Source: CABZJG01 sp965659715 (GTDB taxonomy: Bacteria; Pseudomonadota; Alphaproteobacteria; Rhodobacterales; Rhodobacteraceae). From it: a DNA stretch of 13,746 bases. Every line of letters starts with the position of its first letter. The first letter of the stretch is position 1. The stretch is from the NCBI GenBank assembly GCA_965659715.1, contig CBFHXE010000067.1:1-13746 (forward strand), read 5' to 3'. Below, piece after piece: positions 7,164 to 13,746 of this stretch. The position numbers and the translations under genes were made by a program. The notes under the pieces are model-generated. The model was not told the DNA's origin. It saw only the letters and a program-made list of their open reading frames with translations, and made no database searches.

Positions 7164-8168
7164 ATGGGCAAAATCCAGCTTACCAATGTGTCAAAATTCT
7201 TCGGCGATGTTGAAGTCATTCCACCTCTTGATCTGGAAGTAAAGGATGGCGAGTTTGTTGTCTTTGTTGGACCATCGGGGTGCGGAAAGTCTACGTTATT
7301 GAGGTTGATTGCAGGGCTTGAAGATGTTTCAGGCGGACAGATTTTCATCGATGGTGAGGATGCAACCACTATCCCGCCTGCCAAACGAAAACTTGCAATG
7401 GTGTTCCAATCCTACGCGCTTTATCCACATATGTCTGTACGCAAAAATATTGCTTTTCCCCTGCGCATGGCTGGGTTTGACAAATCTGAACAAGATCGCC
7501 GCGTTGAAGAAGCCGCCAGTGTTTTGAACCTAACGGACTATTTGGATCGTCGGCCCGGGCAGTTGTCGGGCGGGCAGCGACAGCGTGTTGCAATTGGTCG
7601 GGCTATTGTGCGTGAACCTGAAGCATTTTTATTTGATGAACCTTTGTCCAACCTTGATGCTGCGCTGCGCGTTGGAATGCGTTTAGAGATTTCGGAACTT
7701 CATAAGCGCCTTGAAACCACCATGGTCTATGTGACCCATGATCAGGTTGAAGCGATGACCATGGCAGATAAAATTGTCGTGTTGAATGCGGGAGTAATTG
7801 AACAAATAGGCAGCCCGCTAGAGCTTTATCGAGCGCCGCGCAATACGTTTGTTGCGGGTTTTATTGGCAGCCCAAAAATGAACCTATTTCAAGGACCTGA
7901 GGCCCAAAAGCACGCTTCGGCTACAGTTGGCATTCGGCCTGAGCACATTTCAATTTCCGAGAGTGAAGGAGTATGGCAAGGTACTGTCGGCGTTTCTGAA
8001 CACTTAGGTTCGGACACCTATTTTCATGTTCAATGTGAGGCCTTTTCCGAGCCATTGACGGTGCGTGCGGATGGGGCGTTGGAACTGGCTTATGGATCAA
8101 AAGTATTTCTGACCCCAGAGACAAACCAGTTACATCGTTTTGATGAGAATGGATTACGGTTAGAATGA
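7164..8168 (+). CDS. smoK: Sorbitol/mannitol ABC transporter, ATP-binding protein
   Basis: This 334-aa MalK/UgpC-type ATPase energises uptake through SmoF/SmoG. All nucleotide-binding motifs are present: Walker A GPSGCGKST (36-44), Q-loop Q82, signature LSGGQRQ (134-140), Walker B FLFDEP (155-160) with catalytic E159, and switch histidine H192 in VTHDQVEAMTM. From about residue 235 a shortened TOBE-type regulatory domain follows, with the IGSPKMN and VGIRPEH motifs. The total is somewhat shorter than E. coli MalK (371 aa) but normal for polyol transporters. The last 4 bp (ATGA) overlap the start of smoS, indicating translational coupling of transport and catabolism. Confidence 0.95.
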   Translation: MGKIQLTNVSKFFGDVEVIPPLDLEVKDGEFVVFVGPSGCGKSTLLRLIAGLEDVSGGQIFIDGEDATTIPPAKRKLAMVFQSYALYPHMSVRKNIAFPLRMAGFDKSEQDRRVEEAASVLNLTDYLDRRPGQLSGGQRQRVAIGRAIVREPEAFLFDEPLSNLDAALRVGMRLEISELHKRLETTMVYVTHDQVEAMTMADKIVVLNAGVIEQIGSPLELYRAPRNTFVAGFIGSPKMNLFQGPEAQKHASATVGIRPEHISISESEGVWQGTVGVSEHLGSDTYFHVQCEAFSEPLTVRADGALELAYGSKVFLTPETNQLHRFDENGLRLE

Positions 8169-8938
8169 AACGTTTGATTGGAAAATCTGCTTTCATTACC
8201 GGTGCCGCGCGCGGCATCGGCCAAGAGTTTGCGCGCGCCTATATTGATGAGGGTGCTCGGGTTGCCCTTGCTGATATTGACATAGACAGGGCCCGCAGTG
8301 CTGCAACAGAACTTGGCAGCGCCGCTATAGCTATAGAAATGGATGCAACCAACCAAGAAAGCATAGATGTCGCTGTCGCCCAAGCAGTCAATCACCTTGG
8401 TGGCATCGATATCCTGATCAATAATGCAGCACTCTTTACGGCCGCTCCGATAGTCGAGATCGAGCGCGCCGATTATGAGCATGTTTTTTCCCTTAATGTT
8501 GGCGGCGTTCTGTTTACGCTTCAAGCGGTGGCGCGACACATGATCGAGCGTGGGCGCGGGGGCAAAATCATCAACATGGCCAGTCAGGCAGGCCGTCGCG
8601 GCGAACCGCTGGTTGCGGTCTACTGCGCGACAAAGGCCGCTGTTATCAGCCTGACCCAATCTGCGGGTCTGGATTTGATAAAATACGGCATCAATGTAAA
8701 TGCCATCGCACCCGGAGTGGTGGATGGCGAACATTGGGATGGTGTAGATGCCTTTTTTGCAAAATTCGAAGGCAAGCCAACGGGACAAAAGAAAAAGGAA
8801 GTGGGCGAAGCAGTGCCTTATGGACGCATGGGGAGGGCATCGGACTTGACGGGCATGGCCGTATTTTTAGCAACAAATGATGCGGATTACATCGTGGCGC
8901 AAACTTTGGGCGTCGACGGTGGCAATTGGATGAGTTGA
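8165..8938 (+). CDS. smoS: Sorbitol (galactitol) dehydrogenase, short-chain dehydrogenase family
   Basis: This 257-aa cytosolic NAD-dependent enzyme oxidises D-sorbitol to D-fructose and, in the characterised R. sphaeroides relative, galactitol to tagatose. The Rossmann motif TGAARGIG (12-19) binds NAD, with acidic D37 after the second strand as expected for NAD rather than NADP. NNAA (87-90) and the catalytic S140, Y153 and K157 (YCATK) are all present. The segment IAPGVVDGEHWDGVDAFF and the C-terminus DGGNWMS closely match R. sphaeroides SmoS as I remember it. It overlaps smoK by 4 bp, and its stop overlaps an in-frame ATG at 8938 ahead of mtlK. Confidence 0.95.
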   Translation: MKRLIGKSAFITGAARGIGQEFARAYIDEGARVALADIDIDRARSAATELGSAAIAIEMDATNQESIDVAVAQAVNHLGGIDILINNAALFTAAPIVEIERADYEHVFSLNVGGVLFTLQAVARHMIERGRGGKIINMASQAGRRGEPLVAVYCATKAAVISLTQSAGLDLIKYGINVNAIAPGVVDGEHWDGVDAFFAKFEGKPTGQKKKEVGEAVPYGRMGRASDLTGMAVFLATNDADYIVAQTLGVDGGNWMS

Positions 8939-8964
8939 TGGATCATTTAAGGCGAGACACCAGT

Positions 8965-10434
8965 ATGTTCAAACTCAGTGACAAAACACTGGCCCATTTG
9001 CCTAATGGCGTGACTGGGTTTAAATATGACCGTAGTTTGTTGACGCCCGGCATCTTGCAGATTGGTGTCGGGAATTTCCATCGCGCTCATCAGGCTTGGT
9101 ATTTGCACCGGCTTTTCGAAAAAGACCAAAATTTGGATTGGGCAATTGTCGGTTCAGGTGTGCGCCCTTTCGATAAAGCACAGCGCCAAAAACTAGCTGA
9201 ACAGGATTTTCTGACCACGTTAATCGAACTTGACCCTTCGGGGAGTTCAGCCGAAGTGATCGGTTCGATGATCGACTATGTGCCGGTACAAAAAAATAAT
9301 AGAGCACTGGTCGATCGGATGGCCGCGCCTGATATCCGCATAGTGATGCTGACTGTGACCGAAGGTGGATATTTTATCGACCCTGTCACAATGGGGTTTG
9401 ATGCAAGTCATCCCGATATATGGCATGATGTTGAAAATCCGCACTCGCCGAAAACAGCTTTTGGCGCCATGGTGGAAGCGCTTCGCATCAGACGGGAGCG
9501 GGGATATGGCCCATTTACAGGCCTTTGCTGCGACAATCTTAAAGGCAATGGGACAATCCTAAGGCAAACCGTGGTATCGCTTGCAAGCCTAATCGATCGC
9601 GAGTTGGCGCATTGGATCGACACCGAGTGCAGCTTTCCCAATTCCATGGTTGATTGCATCGTGCCGAGCACCGGCCCCAAAGAACTGGCTTTGGTGCAGG
9701 ACTTTGGAATTGATGATGCAGTGCCTGTAACGCATGAAAACTTTCGCCAATGGGTGATCGAAGATCATTTTTGCGCTGGCCGTCCTGATCTGGAAAAAGT
9801 CGGTGTGATATTTACCGACGATGTCCACGGTTATGAAGATATGAAAATCCGACTTTTGAATGGTGGACATCAAGTAATTGCCAATGTGGGCGAAATCCTG
9901 TCGCTTGAAACAATCGCGGACTGCATGATGCAACCACAGGTCGGCAAGCTGTTTTCAAAAATTACAAGAGATGAAATTGCGCTGCATGTGAACGCGGTGC
10001 CGGATATGACCCCAAATGCCTATATCGACCTTATTGAAAGCCGTTTTTCTAATTCGAAGATCGTAGATACCACCCGCCGTGTTGCTTTTGATGGATCCTC
10101 TCGTCATCCTGGTTTTGTCATACCATCGATAGATGACGCTCTGAGAACAGGATCTCCAATTTCCGGCCTGGCACTTGTTGAGGCAGCTTGGGCGCGAATG
10201 TGCGAAGGAACCCGAGAGAACGGGACAACAATCTCGCCAAATGATCCGCATTGGGTAGAGCTTCAAAAGGCAGCTCAAAAGGCGCGGGTTGATCCTTTAG
10301 CTTGGTTGGCGCAAACGAAATATTATGGTGATTTGGCCCAAAATTCCCGTTTTGAGAAAGCATTTTCATTTTGGCTGAAAATGATTTGGGAAGAAGGTAC
10401 AGAAACCGCCATCAGCTCTTACTTGGTGGATTAA
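8965..10434 (+). CDS. mtlK: Mannitol 2-dehydrogenase, polyol-specific long-chain dehydrogenase
   Basis: This 489-aa cytosolic enzyme oxidises D-mannitol to D-fructose with NAD; some relatives also take D-arabinitol or sorbitol. The N-terminal Rossmann part has the family motif GVGNFHRAHQ (34-43). The family's catalytic residues, known from the Pseudomonas fluorescens enzyme, are all present: K294, N299 and H302 in KIRLLNGGH. The chosen ATG at 8965 gives the usual length, starting MFKLSD, with AAGGCGAG about 8 bases upstream. An ATG at 8938 that overlaps the smoS stop (TGATG) is a real alternative and would add 9 residues. With SmoS it converts two different hexitols to the same ketose, fructose, which the kinase gene downstream can phosphorylate. 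Confidence 0.93.
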   Translation: MFKLSDKTLAHLPNGVTGFKYDRSLLTPGILQIGVGNFHRAHQAWYLHRLFEKDQNLDWAIVGSGVRPFDKAQRQKLAEQDFLTTLIELDPSGSSAEVIGSMIDYVPVQKNNRALVDRMAAPDIRIVMLTVTEGGYFIDPVTMGFDASHPDIWHDVENPHSPKTAFGAMVEALRIRRERGYGPFTGLCCDNLKGNGTILRQTVVSLASLIDRELAHWIDTECSFPNSMVDCIVPSTGPKELALVQDFGIDDAVPVTHENFRQWVIEDHFCAGRPDLEKVGVIFTDDVHGYEDMKIRLLNGGHQVIANVGEILSLETIADCMMQPQVGKLFSKITRDEIALHVNAVPDMTPNAYIDLIESRFSNSKIVDTTRRVAFDGSSRHPGFVIPSIDDALRTGSPISGLALVEAAWARMCEGTRENGTTISPNDPHWVELQKAAQKARVDPLAWLAQTKYYGDLAQNSRFEKAFSFWLKMIWEEGTETAISSYLVD

Positions 10435-10644
10435 ATGAATGGTATCCGTTGGAAATCATACAAAGATGACCACGGAGAATTCAGCAGTTTAAATTCGAGA
10501 AAGACGACACAAGGGATTGTTTGACTATGTCTAGTTTCTCTAGCTTCTGCTTTGAAGATTGCCTACCTTTTCTTCTTGAGGCGGAGCATAGGGGAAAATG
10601 ATATGAGCAATACCAAGCAATGGCTTTGGAAAGGATAAGGACCT
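10435..10644 (+). other. Spacer between mtlK and frk with two very short reading frames
   Basis: This 210-bp spacer breaks an otherwise tight gene series. A 29-codon frame (10435-10524) begins right after the mtlK stop (TAAATG) but has no homology I recognise and no separate ribosome-binding site. An 11-codon frame, MSNTKQWLWKG (10603-10638), follows AGGGGAAAA and ends within the ribosome-binding site of frk. No strong promoter or terminator was found; TTGACT (10521-10526) lacks a matching -10. The spacer may hold the remains of a lost gene or a leader region for frk. Confidence 0.4.
10603..10638 (+). CDS. Possible 11-aa leader peptide ahead of fructokinase
   Basis: ATG at 10603 is preceded at a good distance by AGGGGAAAA, a reasonable ribosome-binding site. 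The frame encodes MSNTKQWLWKG and stops at 10638, inside the GGATAAGGA ribosome-binding site of frk. The arrangement would couple translation of the leader to frk. It may equally be chance; two tryptophans alone do not show attenuation, and no anti-terminator pair of hairpins was found. Confidence 0.2.
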   Translation: MSNTKQWLWKG

Positions 10645-11571
10645 ATGATCCTGTGCTGTGGTGAAGCTTTGATCGATATGATCCCTGAAAAAACATCTTC
10701 AGGCAGAGAGGCCTTTGTGCCGCATCCGGGCGGCGCAATTTATAACACAGCAATTGCTTTGGGGCGTTTGGGTACGCCTTCTGGCATGCTTACAAGTCTT
10801 TCAAACGACATTTTTGGACAGCAACTTTGCAACGGTCTAAAAGCTTCAAATGTCAATATTGATCACGTTATTTTTAGTGATCGACCAACCACTTTGGCAT
10901 TTGTTCAGTTAATAGATGGACAAGCCAGTTATAGTTTTTATGACGAAAACTCAGCTGGCCGGATGTTGGCGCCTTCTGATCTACCTTTGATATCTCAAAA
11001 TGTTAACGCTTTGTATTGTGGTGGTATTAGTCTGGCGTGTGATCCATGTTCTGAGGCCTATGAAACATTGCTAGAACGAGAGTACAATCGCCGTGTTATT
11101 ATGTTGGATCCGAATGTGAGGACAACTTTTATAGAAGATACGGATCGCTATCGTGCCAGAATTATGAAAATTATGTCTCTGGCAGATATCGTTAAGGTGT
11201 CGGACGAGGACTTAGAATGGATTATCAATGACCCCAGTTCGTCGGAGCAGAAGGCCAAATCCATTCTTGAAATAGGCGCGGGTTTGGTAATTTTGACCCG
11301 GGGAAGCTTAGGTGCAACGGCGTATCTTAAAGGCGGCATGACGGTGCATGTGCCGGCAGAAAAAGCGGACGTTATTGATACGGTCGGGGCAGGCGATACT
11401 TTTAACGCAGGGGTACTTTCAAAACTCTCTGAATTGGGTTTTTTGCAAAAGGCCAGCTTACCTAAAATATCCGCAAACGCTGTTGAGCAAGCTTTGCAAT
11501 TTGGAGCAACCGTCGCAGGCGTGACTGTATCGCGTGCGGGCGCAAACCCGCCTTGGGCAGCAGAGCTATGA
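10645..11571 (+). CDS. frk: Fructokinase, PfkB/ribokinase family
   Basis: This 308-aa cytosolic kinase would phosphorylate fructose, the product of SmoS and MtlK, to fructose 6-phosphate with ATP. The family signatures are complete: GEALIDMIP near the N-terminus (6-14), the substrate-lid diglycine region PGGAIYNTAIALGRLG (28-43), and the anion-hole and catalytic motif DTVGAGDTF (245-253) with the base D251. GGATAAGGA lies 3 bases before the ATG. Resemblance to bacterial fructokinases, together with a fructose-yielding operon upstream, makes fructose the best substrate. Ribokinase or keto-deoxygluconate kinase would be the alternatives in this superfamily. Its last 4 bp (ATGA) overlap the next kinase gene. 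Confidence 0.9.
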   Translation: MILCCGEALIDMIPEKTSSGREAFVPHPGGAIYNTAIALGRLGTPSGMLTSLSNDIFGQQLCNGLKASNVNIDHVIFSDRPTTLAFVQLIDGQASYSFYDENSAGRMLAPSDLPLISQNVNALYCGGISLACDPCSEAYETLLEREYNRRVIMLDPNVRTTFIEDTDRYRARIMKIMSLADIVKVSDEDLEWIINDPSSSEQKAKSILEIGAGLVILTRGSLGATAYLKGGMTVHVPAEKADVIDTVGAGDTFNAGVLSKLSELGFLQKASLPKISANAVEQALQFGATVAGVTVSRAGANPPWAAEL

Positions 11572-12209
11572 GCGAGGACACCAAATCACAAGAGCTGATC
11601 GACGTTGACGAGCTTATTAAAATAATTTCACACTGCTCGGCGGAAAAACCCCGCTTTGTTGTTGCCATTGCCGGTCCCCCTGGATCTGGTAAATCAACCA
11701 TTTCAGTTCATTTGGCAAAGCGTTTGGGGCGATCTGCGAAAGTCCTGCCAATGGACGGATTTCATCTTGATAACGACCGTTTGCAAGACTTGGGTCTGCT
11801 GCAACGAAAAGGTGCACCGGAGACATTCGATGCGATGGGCCTTTTAGAGCTTATGCGCAAGATACGGGGCACTAAGACATTTTTATATCCGACTTTCGAT
11901 CGGCAAGAAGATAGAACAATCCCGAACTCGGGTCGCATAACTAAGGAAGACAGAATTTTATTGGTGGAAGGTAACTACCTTCTTTTACAGCGCTCACCTT
12001 GGTCTGAGCTTTCTCAATTTTTCGATCTAACGGTGTCTTTGGATGTTTGCCGCGAAACTCTTCAATCCAGACTTATCACCCGCTGGGTCAATCATGGTTT
12101 GTCTGAGGATGATGCGCGCGTACGTGCCTTAGGCAATGATATGGTGAATGTTACTTGTGTTCTGGAAAATTCGCTTGCAGCAGACTATAAACTAAAATCA
12201 AAAATTTAA
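11568..12209 (+). CDS. frcK: FrcK-like P-loop kinase (uridine/pantothenate kinase-like)
   Basis: This 213-aa cytosolic P-loop protein has Walker A GPPGSGKST (36-44), PMDGFH (61-66) with a likely catalytic Asp, the conserved RKGAPETFD (80-88), VEGNYLLL (133-140) and a lid with arginines in RLITRW (168-173). This pattern matches the family annotated as fructose transport system kinase FrcK in rhizobia and as PanK- or uridine-kinase-like proteins elsewhere. The start at 11568 overlaps the frk stop as ATGA, so the two kinases are translationally coupled. Family members sit in frc sugar-transport operons, but their substrate is unsettled. Here no frcBCA transporter is nearby. I infer a role in fructose or polyol metabolism. 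Phosphorylation of a nucleoside or vitamin is not excluded. Confidence 0.82.
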   Translation: MSEDTKSQELIDVDELIKIISHCSAEKPRFVVAIAGPPGSGKSTISVHLAKRLGRSAKVLPMDGFHLDNDRLQDLGLLQRKGAPETFDAMGLLELMRKIRGTKTFLYPTFDRQEDRTIPNSGRITKEDRILLVEGNYLLLQRSPWSELSQFFDLTVSLDVCRETLQSRLITRWVNHGLSEDDARVRALGNDMVNVTCVLENSLAADYKLKSKI

Positions 12210-12584
12210 TTTTGTTTTCCACCCAAGAAAAACCAAATTGGTTCTTTGGTAGTCTTTTCATTACTCTATTTGTTTGGCTACTGGCCGTGTAGAATGAAAT
12301 TACGTCATTGGTGTTTCTGCCACCACCACGCTTATACATCCAAAAACGATTTAGTTTGAAATGTTAGAATGCCAAAAAATGATTTATCCCAGCGTACTGA
12401 GTGTCCCATTTAGACCACTCAAAAATATGGTTTCTACCGATAAGAGAACACACATTGGATCATAAACATCATATATGCTTAGCATCGATACCTTTATGAC
12501 CATAAACCTTAATAGCTTTGACGCGCCAGAAGTCCTCTCTTGCTTAAACTCATAAATCTAACCTAAAGGGGCTGATGTTAGACA
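12210..12584. other. Convergent intergenic spacer, no gene seen
   Basis: This 375-bp AT-rich spacer separates the + strand kinase genes from the - strand WD40 gene. It holds an imperfect hairpin at 12223-12249, a short odd palindrome ATGCTtAGCAT (12475-12485), and a small stem-loop at 12573-12587 overlapping the WD40 stop. On the - strand a 24-codon stop-to-stop stretch (12543-12469) reads like protein but has no start and no family I recognise. No tRNA, insertion sequence or repeat array was found. Confidence 0.55.
12223..12260 (+). terminator. Weak candidate terminator after frcK
   Basis: AACC (12231-12234) pairs with GGTT (12240-12243) across a 5-nt loop. CCAAG (12223-12227) can pair with CTTTGG (12244-12249) if small bulges are allowed. 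The T-rich TAGTCTTTTCATT follows. The stem is short, AT-rich and imperfect, so function as an intrinsic terminator is only possible. Confidence 0.25.
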
Positions 12585-13664
12585 TTAAATAGATTTCGGA
12601 TTTGACTTTCCTGCCCATAGTGGTGCCCATAAAATGTGCCCATTTTCATCCCCAATGAGCACGTGTGACAAAGAGGCTGTTACAGCAATGGCTGTCACCT
12701 CAACACCAGTTGAGCCTCTCAAAACGATTGCATCCTTACTCTCGTCAATTTCGGCTAATAGCACCGTGCCGTCCCTAAAGCCGGTAAAAACCGCATTTTC
12801 CCCAGACAGAGCGCCTACACAGGTTGCTATTTGTTTGCCACCATGAGCCACGCAAACGGGTGAGCGGCCCAACGGCCCATCCTTGCCATCGAAGGGCCAG
12901 CAGATCGCTTCGTCGGCCCCAGACGTGGCAAGATAGGGGGTATCACCAATCCAAGCACAGCTCTTTATCTTTGCAGGATATCCTGCCACCGCCAAGTCAC
13001 CTTTGTCACGTAGACGCCATCCGTGGAGCGCCTTTTCTTGCATGGCTGTCACAACGTACTTTCCATCTGGACTGAAGGTCACAGCGCCATGAAAACCTTT
13101 CCAAACCAGTTTCGATGATTTCCACCGACGCTCGCGGCGCTCCCACAGTGTGACGCCGCCATAATGCGCCACGGCCAAACGTTTGCCTTTTGCATCAAAG
13201 GCTACTCCTCCCACGGTGCTGACGTGCTCGAGCAATGTGGCTTTTGGTTGACTTTTCGACCAAACATGTACTGCTCGGCCCGATGAACAGGCATAATGAT
13301 CAGAGCTTGCGGCAACGCAATCAACCCATTTGGTGCCGAAGCTAACCAGTTCCTTAATGCTGCCGTCAGGCGAAATACGAAGGAACCGGCCATCATCTCC
13401 GCCGGTTATAATATGATCACCATCAACCGCCATGCAAAGAACCACGCCTTTATGCGCCTGTGTTACAGTGTGCGGCAGGCCGGGACGGAAAAACCGTACA
13501 GTCCCATCTCCAAACCCTACAGCAATGCAATCCGCTAGGGAAACTGCTCCTGTCACGGGTGCTTCGAGTTCAAGGCGCGTGCCTCTGCGCTCTAGCTCGG
13601 TCTCTTCGAACCTTTGAAGAGGCTGCCGATGTCGCGGCAAATCCGAAATTACACCGTCTTGCAA
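12585..13664 (-). CDS. WD40-repeat beta-propeller protein paired with a COG0523 GTPase
   Basis: The 359-aa product is built almost wholly of WD40-like repeats. I count seven to eight blades, recognisable by turns such as FGDGTVRFFR, GGDDGRFLRI, GGVTLWE, FSPDGKYVV, SGADEAICWP, FRDGTVLLAE and DENGHILW. No signal peptide or membrane segment is seen, so it is probably cytosolic and acts as a binding scaffold; the partner is unknown. No ATG occurs until well inside the first blades, so a non-ATG start is required. The TTG at 13664 has AAGGAAGGG eight bases upstream, and lies 16 bases inside the CobW-like gene, so translation is coupled to it. Pairing with a metal-handling GTPase suggests a role linked to zinc or cobalt homeostasis, which is inference from context only. 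Confidence 0.85.
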   Translation of the reverse strand: MQDGVISDLPRHRQPLQRFEETELERRGTRLELEAPVTGAVSLADCIAVGFGDGTVRFFRPGLPHTVTQAHKGVVLCMAVDGDHIITGGDDGRFLRISPDGSIKELVSFGTKWVDCVAASSDHYACSSGRAVHVWSKSQPKATLLEHVSTVGGVAFDAKGKRLAVAHYGGVTLWERRERRWKSSKLVWKGFHGAVTFSPDGKYVVTAMQEKALHGWRLRDKGDLAVAGYPAKIKSCAWIGDTPYLATSGADEAICWPFDGKDGPLGRSPVCVAHGGKQIATCVGALSGENAVFTGFRDGTVLLAEIDESKDAIVLRGSTGVEVTAIAVTASLSHVLIGDENGHILWAPLWAGKSNPKSI

Positions 13665-13746
13665 GCTTCAAACCCTTCCTTCAGCCCCATATTTTCAACA
13701 TTCCGGCCGATGAAGACCACACGCGAGCTGCGTGGTTTGCCCTGTG
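13649..13746 (-). CDS. CobW/COG0523-family GTP-binding protein, C-terminal end only
   Basis: Only the last 32 codons lie in the window; the gene runs on past the right edge. The visible frame contains the segment SSRVVFIGRNVENMGLKEGF and ends EACKTV. This matches the last beta-strand and helix of the CobW C-terminal domain (typically VFIG followed by a helix and an acidic-Cys end). Such proteins are G3E GTPases that bind zinc or cobalt, with metal chaperone or low-zinc response roles (ZigA, YeiR, CobW). The metal-binding CxCC motif and the GTPase domain are outside the window, so the subgroup cannot be told. The stop overlaps the start of the WD40 gene. Confidence 0.8.
   Translation of the reverse strand, partial: QGKPRSSRVVFIGRNVENMGLKEGFEACKTV
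13673..13681 (-). promoter_or_regulatory. Ribosome-binding site that fixes the TTG start of the WD40 gene
   Basis: Read on the - strand, AAGGAAGGG ends 8 bases before the TTG at 13664. It lies inside the CobW-like coding sequence. A second TTG at 13640 has no such site, so this one is preferred. Confidence 0.65.

Noticed and set aside
12469..12543. 24-codon - strand stretch with protein-like composition (contains FWRVKAIKVYGHKGID)
   Set aside because: It looks like a possible gene or transposase remnant, but it has no start codon, no ribosome-binding site and no family I can name. Not enough to call a pseudogene.
12634..13617. Several + strand reading frames across the right end
   Set aside because: They lie antisense to the WD40 gene, which shows clear repeats, and their translations have no recognisable domain.

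Overview
The window looks like chromosomal DNA from an alphaproteobacterium of the Rhodobacterales (Roseobacter-type). The basis is protein resemblance from memory: a sorbitol dehydrogenase very like Rhodobacter sphaeroides SmoS, a matching polyol ABC transporter, and a COG0523 GTPase followed by a WD40 protein. Base composition is moderate in GC in the genes and clearly AT-rich in the spacers. No rRNA, tRNA, CRISPR array or intact mobile element was seen.

Left part (1-2199): the 3' part of a large fusion gene. The window edge cuts its N-terminal kinase-like (APH) domain. An M23 metallopeptidase domain with a complete catalytic set and a class-III PLP aminotransferase/phospholyase domain follow. 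A gene-free, AT-rich stretch of about 670 bp comes next, with several short palindromes.

Centre (2872-10434): a polyol utilisation locus, all on the + strand. It starts with a LacI-family regulator. A perfect 14-bp palindrome, the best candidate operator, and a sigma70-like promoter follow. Then come the periplasmic binding protein (smoE), two permeases (smoF, smoG), the ATPase (smoK), a short-chain sorbitol/galactitol dehydrogenase (smoS) and a long-chain mannitol 2-dehydrogenase (mtlK). From smoF to mtlK the genes are packed with gaps of 12 bp or less, or overlaps. The exceptions are the smoE-smoF spacer, which carries two tandem inverted repeats, and a 26-bp gap before the start chosen for mtlK.

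Right-centre (10435-12209): a 210-bp spacer, then a PfkB-type fructokinase and an overlapping FrcK-like P-loop kinase. Together the genes make a coherent route: polyol uptake, oxidation of sorbitol or mannitol to fructose, then phosphorylation to fructose 6-phosphate. The FrcK-like kinase has no settled role.

Right end (12585-13746, - strand): the last 32 codons of a CobW/COG0523 GTPase and a WD40 beta-propeller gene. The WD40 gene starts at a TTG inside the GTPase gene. They converge with the kinase operon across a 375-bp spacer.

Most of the window is a recognisable sugar-alcohol operon. The least explained parts are the M23 domain inside a kinase-phospholyase fusion, the FrcK-like kinase without its transporter, and the WD40 partner of the metal GTPase.
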